From Chromera velia (lineage: Eukaryota; Sar; Chromeraceae), in contig JAHBMJ010002973.1 in the NCBI GenBank assembly GCA_018398765.1, positions 1 through 13,030 on the forward strand: a stretch of DNA of 13,030 bases. Reading direction: 5' to 3'. The notes under the pieces are model-generated. The model was not told where the DNA came from and made no database searches. It saw only the letters and a list, made by a program, of their open reading frames with translations. The position numbers and the translations under genes were made by a program. Positions 1-6,850 of the stretch are shown here, in pieces. How positions within the stretch are numbered: the first letter of the stretch is position 1; each line of letters begins with the position of its first letter.

Positions 1-124
1 CCCCCCTTTTCCTCTTTGCTGCTGTCTTTTGTCTATCGCTTCCAGCAGGTGAATAGTGCACTCAATTGTATAAGCAGGAAAGGACATAAGAAGATCAGTT
101 ATCAAAGGAGGGAATGTAACAAAA

Positions 125-1834
125 TCAACCAAGAACAGTAAAAAGAAAGAAAGTCCTTTCATTCCATAATGCGATCAACGAAGTACTCCTCGAACGAGCA
201 ATGACATCAGAAAAAACCTTCATGAGAAAACGAAAAGGCCAATGAAGAAGAAAACATTCAAGAAAAAGAAAAGTTAGTTCATCAACAAGAACACGAGCAG
301 GGGCATTACAGGAAAGCAAGGAACGCAATACATTCGAACTCATCTGTTCGATCATTCCCTGCAACCGAGGAATGCAAGAGAAACCATGGATGAATCTAAC
401 TCTCTTCAGGGTAGGGAAAGAAGGGAATAGAAGAGCATTATCGAAATCATTGAGGCACGAAAAGGAAAAAGCACATAGGTTATGATACCATTCGACGAGA
501 GCCTCCCGATTAGGGTTTGCAGCCGCAAAAAGCAAAACAGAGGGTGTCTGTTGGAGAAAGAAAATCCGCAGCCCCAGCACCGTGGAGCCTTCCTGCCTTT
601 CCAAGACACATTCAGGACTGTAAAGATCTTCCTGTAAAAGTAACGCAGGAGGACTCTCATCCCGAAGACTCATTACATCAGAAGAAGCACAGCCAGGAAA
701 ACGAACAAAAAGAGAGCGGTCATCCATATATCGTACACCAAACTATGACTCGTCTTCCCAAGATGAAACAGAGAAAGAGTCAGCAACCGAAAACTCTTGC
801 CAGGCTGCAAAGAATCTCGCCCCCCCAGGAGAGCATGGGCTCCCCTGAGGGAAGCCTTCCTTCTGTCGAATCAGTCGTCCATGAACATGAATCAGATTAG
901 TACGAAAGTCAAGGTCAACGATCTCCGGTAGGACATCAATAGGGCATGAGATGGCATCTGCGAATCTGTTATGAGAGGACAAGAAGGCAGCAGGCTTCAC
1001 ATATTGTCTGCGTGACACCCATGCCTCTCCACATGCCCCCCCAGCCTCCTTCTTACAGAAAGGACGGAACTTCGGCAGAACGATGTATCTGTGTCGAGTT
1101 TCTGCCTTCACCCTCGCGACGAACTTTCTAAGTGACAACAGAAAGGCATCGCGTGGGAGGGAGGGGAAAAAAGCCTTGATATCATCAACAACCATCTTAA
1201 TATGACCGACAGGCCAGTCAGGCTTTAGCGAAAGCTGTTCGGACCGATCAGCGGAACGTCCATACCCGGCGTTGAATACAGACACACATTCCTGAAAAGA
1301 AAAAGTCGAGTCCAAGTCACAGTGAGGGCCGAAGTAACGAAGCAGGCCATTTAAACATTTACATGCAAAAGAAAAGAGAGACTTACGTCCATGCAAGGCA
1401 TACGAGACGAGCGGGCGGTATTTGATAAACGACCAGCCCGCAGGCAACCGACCATCGTCCCCCCAAGATTTCCTTTTTGCCCATAGAAGACCAGTCCCAA
1501 AACGATGCTTCCTTCTATTCAAGGAACCAAAACGTAAAAGAAAGGACTTCAGGGCAGCAGACTGGTCTGCGATACCACTTGCCAGATCATTAACAGCGCA
1601 ATCAAGGTCCGCCTGTCGCAAGACAGCATACGAATGGTTATCTATGAAAGCCGCTCTTACAGCTTGACTGTACTTCCATGCACATAGAAAGGCTAGATCA
1701 CCTCGAGCCTTATCCACCGGAACAACAGCCAACACATCCAACAACTTTTTCACCATCCCAGCCTTCTTCGGAAGAAGAAAATATTTACGGACAAACCAAA
1801 CAACTAGGTTAAGTACTATATAATTAAAAAAGCT
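125..1834 (-). pseudogene. Reverse transcriptase of a retroelement, interrupted by one in-frame TAG
   Basis: RNA-templated DNA polymerase of a retroelement. The frame is open from 1834; the first Met is at 1756, and no Met precedes it before an upstream stop, so the 5' end is probably truncated. Counting from that Met, visible motifs are KYRPLVSY at residues 112-119 (fingers region), DDIKAFF at 191-197 (motif A, catalytic Asp), GFPQGSPCSP at 301-310 (motif B) and RYMDD at 342-346 (motif C, encoded at 733-719). A TAG at 745-743 (codon 338) falls between motifs B and C. The same frame then continues for 205 codons to a TGA at 127-125. Motif spacing and the intact YMDD show that one protein was split by a recent nonsense mutation. 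I see no endonuclease, RNase H, integrase or gag. The K-x-R-P-L-V-S and QGSPxSP motifs leave the class open (non-LTR, Penelope-like or an unclassified algal RT). Readthrough or a domesticated gene is possible but less likely. Confidence 0.8.
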
Positions 1835-1851
1835 TCAATTCAGCTATTAAC

Positions 1852-1874
1852 ATATATATATATATATATATATA
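1852..1874. repeat. (TA)n microsatellite
   Basis: An uninterrupted TA dinucleotide run sits immediately upstream, in transcript sense, of the open frame of the RT remnant. It may mark the truncated 5' boundary of the element, but no target-site duplication was identified. Confidence 0.85.
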
Positions 1875-2119
1875 ATCCATTGCACGTGTAGTAGAGTATA
1901 CATTGGCTGTTATATCGAGTTTCAGCTAGAGTTTAGACTTTCGATTTGACAGCCCCACATATATACAGTGGTTCAGAGTGCCAGTCGGAATGGCACAATG
2001 GCAAACCCAGTAAGCATAAGCAGCACCCACTTCAACATCAAACTCAAGAAACTCATTTCTCCACAAGCACATCTACATCTACATGTGCGCCCACAGAAAC
2101 ACACACGCAACACAGAAAG

Positions 2120-2121
<2 letters not shown>

Positions 2122-2152
<31 letters not shown>
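2122..2152. repeat. (CA)n microsatellite
   Basis: About 15 uninterrupted CA units lie in intergenic DNA. The neighbouring sequence on the left is also CA-rich but imperfect. Confidence 0.9.
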
Positions 2153-2154
<2 letters not shown>

Positions 2155-3030
2155 GATACACGAAAGACAACGTATAATTAAATGGAGACACGCTGCATCG
2201 TCACATGCAAGAGAGGGACCGTGCATGTCGATCTAGCTCTACTCTTTCCCTCCCCTCTTTTTGGATCACGATTCCGACCGACCACGCAGCTAGACGCGAA
2301 TCAATCCTTCTTCCAGAACGATGCAGCCGTCGGTCAATTCAAGTTCTTTCTTTGTTCAACCTCCCACCCACCCAACCAACCCCTTTCCCCCCAATCCACT
2401 GACTCATCGCGAGACACCGTTACTCACTCTTTTGAAGCGGTAAGTAAAATCGAAACTCCCCCCAACAAAGGAAAGGTTCAATCAAATAGAGATTTCATGC
2501 GTCCATCCTTACCAACTTTGTCAAAATCGTCTGTCCAGAAAAACAGCAATGATGGCAAAAACAAACCCTAACAGACAGACAGACAGATATTCCTGCATGC
2601 ATGACCTGATCTGACCTCTACTCTACAATTCCCCCTCCGCGCTCCACCTGTCAAATGCAAACGATGCGCACAAAAGAAAAGAAGAGAGAAGGACGTACAC
2701 AGAAAAGTAGAGGCAAGAGAAAAGGAATTGGGAGAAGAAAAAGACACCTGAGAGGAGAGACACACACCATGTAGGAAGAAAGGAAGAAACGCACCCCTTT
2801 TCCTCTTTCCCCTTGGCGGCGCTCGATCTCGCTACTTCTCTTCCGTCTTCAGTCCCTCAACCCATGCCTTAATTGTGTTTGTTGCCTTTTTATGTTCCCT
2901 GGTCTGCAGTCCCTTGTGTCCCCTTTTTGTGACGCAAGCAGAAGGGCGCAACACGGCAAGGAAAAAAGAAAACGACTCGGGGGGAGCGGGACAGCATCCC
3001 TCGAACAAAACGCGCAAAACCGTTCTGTTC

Positions 3031-3058
3031 TCCTCTCTGTCTCTCTCTCTCTCTCTCT
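3031..3058. repeat. (CT)n microsatellite
   Basis: A CT dinucleotide run with one GT interruption lies inside a longer pyrimidine-rich block that extends to about 3120. Confidence 0.8.
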
Positions 3059-3654
3059 TGCTGCCCCTTCCCCTCCCAGCAGATTCCCTTCTTTCTCTTT
3101 CTCTCCTTCCCTCCCATCCCAAACAGCAAGGACAACTGAAGAGACACACAAGTAGGCAGGCAGCCAGGCAGGCATCCACACCCCCTTTGTGACGCCCCCA
3201 ACCAACCAAACCAAACGGAATTCAGGGTCTCCCCCCTTCTCGACTCCCAGCACTCCCTCATGCAAAAACGGCAAAAGGAAAGGGAAAGGAAGACGAGAAA
3301 AGCTGAAGAAGGAAAAACCCTCACGGAATGAAAACAACAGTCGCAAAAAAACAAAAAAACGTTTGAGGGAGGGAGGTTTGTCATGAGGGAAGAAAGGCCT
3401 TTCTCATTCGATCCTTCCTTTCCGGCAAAATCAAAAGTGCCACCCCTCCCCCCCTCTCTCTCTTCTCAACCGAATAATCCAACGGGCTCGACAACTGAGC
3501 GAATTCTTTCAGCCTCGCTTCCCCCATTTCCTTTCCCAAAAGTGACATAACAGAACCGAGACAGATCCCTGTGTCTCTCCATCCCTCCATCGCTCCTCCA
3601 TTCCTTTTCAAAATTGGCCAGGCACGTAGTCAGTGGCCCCCCATTTCCATACAT

Positions 3655-3655
<1 letters not shown>

Positions 3656-3686
<31 letters not shown>
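3656..3686. repeat. (CA)n microsatellite
   Basis: About 15 CA units followed by degenerate GCAC units. This is the second CA tract of nearly the same length in the intergenic spacer. Confidence 0.9.
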
Positions 3687-3690
<4 letters not shown>

Positions 3691-4417
3691 GCACACAAAC
3701 GGAGACGCACACACGAAGGCATGCACGGTGAAACAGTGCAGACGCCCAGCCCCTTGTTTGTTTCTCCACAGCCTTTCTGTCTTTCTTTGTTCTAGACGGT
3801 TATTTGATTTGATTGACGCACAAATGCTTCCTTCCTTCCTTCCTTTCTGCCCATTCTTTCCGTTCCGATGGGAGGGAGAGAGAGAGAGAGGCTGCGGGCC
3901 AGGCTGGGAGAAAGACAGACAGACACAGAAATAGTGTGCATCTTCTCCTTTTCTGACCGCCGACCGAGTTTCTGTTCTTCCTCTCTCAAAATCAAACAAA
4001 ACGAATCCCCCCCCCCCCTCCAAATGGCCTCCCAGTGTCCCAAGAAAATATCAAGTTGATACTTGTTTATTTAAACGGAGAGAGAGAGAGAAAAGAAAGA
4101 AAGTTCTTTCTTTTCCTCTTCATTCATTAAACTTAAATCCTTTTTTCAAAGAGAAAACATGCGATGCCGCACCCACCCATTTTGTGCTTAAACTCACCTC
4201 ACACGCAAGCAGCAGACAGCCATACAACTTTGATCGATCAAACTTTGAGCAGCTACCCTCCCTCCACTTTCTTTCACTTCGGGCAAACCTGCTTTCTGGG
4301 TCCAGCCAATTTTCCCGCAGCGCCACAGCTTTTGGAGGAAATTTGCTTTTCTTCTTCCCGTCTCTCTGCTTGCATGCTCTTTTTGAAGCTCCTCATGTAT
4401 GCATGCACATGCACCCA

Positions 4418-4443
4418 GGAAGGAAGGAAGGAAGGAAGGAAGG
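4418..4443. repeat. (GGAA)n microsatellite
   Basis: About six tandem GGAA units in intergenic DNA, close to a TGCATGCA-type motif at about 4400. Confidence 0.85.
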
Positions 4444-5280
4444 GCCTCACAAACGGGCCCTTCCCTTTCTTTCTTGCCTTCTCTCTCTCTTCATGTTTGC
4501 ATGTCTTTAGTTTCCTTCTCTTCTCTGCTTCTTCCTCCAAGTGAGTGAATGGATGAATTAATTAAATCAGATTGATTCAAATCGACACAGACCAAGAAAA
4601 GAGGGGCAAAGGGAAGCTGAGACAAAAAGAGAGGGAGGAAAAGAGTCAGACTCGTTCCACGCACCTTCTTTCTCTTTCAGTCAATCCACCAACCAACCAA
4701 CCCCCCAGGCAGGTGCATGCACGCATTCACTCAGAAGAACAAAACAAGGATCGAGCGCATCCATCCAGAGGCTTCATTGCAAAGAAGGATAGAAAGAAAA
4801 GAAAAGAGCAGTAGAACGTGCACACCGACCAGGATAGACAAAATGAGGCCCCGCATCCATCCACTTTACCCACACCCTGCTCTGCTTTGTCCGCCTGCCC
4901 TTTCACAAGCAGAGGCATTCAATTGCTGGCAGATTTGCGGGGACTGACTTTCGCAGCTTCTTTCTTGCTTTTTCAGTCATTCACATTCATCCTCTGTACG
5001 CATCTGCGCTAGCGAATCAAGTCGGCTCCGAGTCTAAACGAGCGGGCGGGCGGGTGACTTGCATGCTCACTGAGTCTCTCTCTCTCCTTGGGTCACCTCA
5101 CTCTCCCTCCCGCAGTCGTTCGCTGTCTTCTTCTTTTGCTGGCTGGCTGACAGGCACAACGTGACGCCCCTTGTACGTGTGCACCGTATGCTTTCTAAAA
5201 GCACACCACACACCCCTCGAGTTGCGTGTGCCGAACAACGCGTGTTGTTCATCAATCAATTCACTCATCCATCCATCCAT

Positions 5281-5290
5281 TTTATTTATT
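5281..5290 (-). promoter_or_regulatory. Candidate polyadenylation signal of the J-like/ferredoxin gene
   Basis: On the minus strand this reads AATAAATAAA, two overlapping AATAAA hexamers about 50 nt past the TGA stop at 5343-5341. Position and sequence suit a polyadenylation signal. Whether this lineage uses AATAAA cannot be judged from the window. Confidence 0.35.
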
Positions 5291-5340
5291 CAAAACAAAA
5301 CAAAACAAAACGACAGACACGAAGCAGCACTTTTCTGGAT

Positions 5341-6814
5341 TCATGCTCTGGGCACCTCCGCCGCCTCACCCTCTCCTTCCTCCCTCTCTGTACTTTCCAA
5401 AATGGGCACCTCCGCCGTCTCACCCTCTCCTTCCTCCCTCTCTGTACTTTTCAAAATGGGCACCTCCGCCGCCTCACCCTCTCCTTGCTCCCTGTTTGTA
5501 CTTTTTAAAACGGTGGAAGGCAGGGATTCCTCCTGACTCTGGTGAGGGGGGGGGACTAGAACTGGAAGCGGACTCTCTTTCAACTTCCAATTTCTCTCGG
5601 GGGCCGATGCAGTCGCTTTGCGTGCGGCCAAATTTTTGTGCTGCCAGAAAGACCACATACGCTGTACTTCCACCTGTCTATTTTCCCTCTCGCTGTCGCT
5701 GCCTCTTTCAAAGAATTCACGGAGACTGCCAGCGACAGCGGAAGACGAAGAGAGAGAAGATCCACCATCTGCCTCTCCACTCCCTCCCTCTCCCTCAGAC
5801 TCATGGTCATGGTGGTGATGATCTCCCTCCTCATGGTCATGGTGGTGATGATCATGGTCGTGATGGTGGTGGTGGTGGTGCATGTGGACATCTTGGTGCA
5901 GATGGGAGTTGTCGTCACCCCCTTCCTCCATTGAACTCTCACGTGCCCCCACCTCCACCAGCTCTCTTTCGTTGTCTCTTTCGTTCTCTCTCGCCTCCTC
6001 TTCTCTTCTCGCTTGTTCCCTCTCTCGCTGCTCTCTCTCTTCCCTCTCTCTCATCTCCTCCTCTGCCCATGCCTGCTCCTCATCCCAGCTCGCTTCGTCT
6101 TCAGCCTCCTTCACCTTCCCCCTCAACCTCTCCTCCCTCTCCTCACGCTCCGCCTCCTCTCGCATCTTCTTCATCCACTCCTCAGCCTCCTTCTGCCGAT
6201 ATTCCTGCACACCAAAACACATGCGTACACAAACACACATACATACATGCGTAAATGCATGCATGCGCAAAGAAGGAACGATGCGAACAAACGAAGCAAT
6301 TGCAACAGTTCATGCTCAGGAGAGCTAGGCAGGAGAGAGGGAAAGCGAAACAAAAGACAACAGAAGGGAAAAAGCTGAGAGCGTGGAGGCTCAGACTCAG
6401 GGACCTCAAATGACGCATGCACCTCCTCAGGTTATTTCGTTCACACTCTCCCTCCCTCCCGTCAGCTGCAGACCTACCTCTGCCATCTTCAGATCGTTGG
6501 CCAGTTTGAAGACGTCCGTGACCGAAAACCCCGGCATATTCCAGAGCCATGCGGGAGTCACAGGGAGTGTACGGATGACCTGCTCGAGGTAAGGGAGTCG
6601 GTTGCCTTCCACCCAGTGGATGCACTCGGCAGGGCAGACGTCCACAGCCACCTGGGTGGTCTCCACGTCGTGACCATCCTGGTCGATCACCCTCGCCTTG
6701 CCCTCATCGAAGTCGACTCCGAAAGTTTTCGGGGCCCAGTTGTTGCACTGTAAACAGCCTGCAGCAGGCAGACGGAGAGACGTACAGCCAAGAGGATTGA
6801 GGAGAGATTGCTTG

Positions 6815-6850
<36 letters not shown>

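Larger units (their letters stand above)
1835..5340. other. Intergenic spacer rich in simple repeats, no supported gene
   Basis: About 3.5 kb separates the RT remnant from the 3' end of the J-like/ferredoxin gene. It contains TA, CA, CT, CAGA, TTCC and GGAA microsatellites, homopolymeric C (4007-4018) and long alternating purine-rich and pyrimidine-rich stretches. Open frames here are short, biased in composition and overlap in several frames, as expected of low-complexity DNA. I recognise no domain, tRNA or rRNA. The part nearest 5340 should include the 3' UTR of the minus-strand gene. An isolated good donor sequence at 2440 is discussed under findings. Confidence 0.6.

Noticed and set aside
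1960-2040. Possible tRNA-like box sequence (GTGGTTCAGAGTGCC)
   Set aside because: No matching B box, acceptor stem or anticodon arm could be folded around it.
2182-2571. 129-residue plus-strand open frame
   Set aside because: No domain or plausible splice partners; composition matches the surrounding low-complexity DNA.
2832-4059. Several overlapping open frames of 60-185 residues on both strands
   Set aside because: All come from CT/GA-rich or CA-repeat DNA and read as runs of Ser-Leu, Arg-Glu, His-Thr or Val-Cys; multiple frames are open at once.
5226-6254. 342-residue plus-strand open frame rich in Pro, Ser and Leu
   Set aside because: Antisense shadow of the last exon of the minus-strand J-like/ferredoxin gene; its composition is the reverse complement of the Glu/Arg/His-rich coding sequence.
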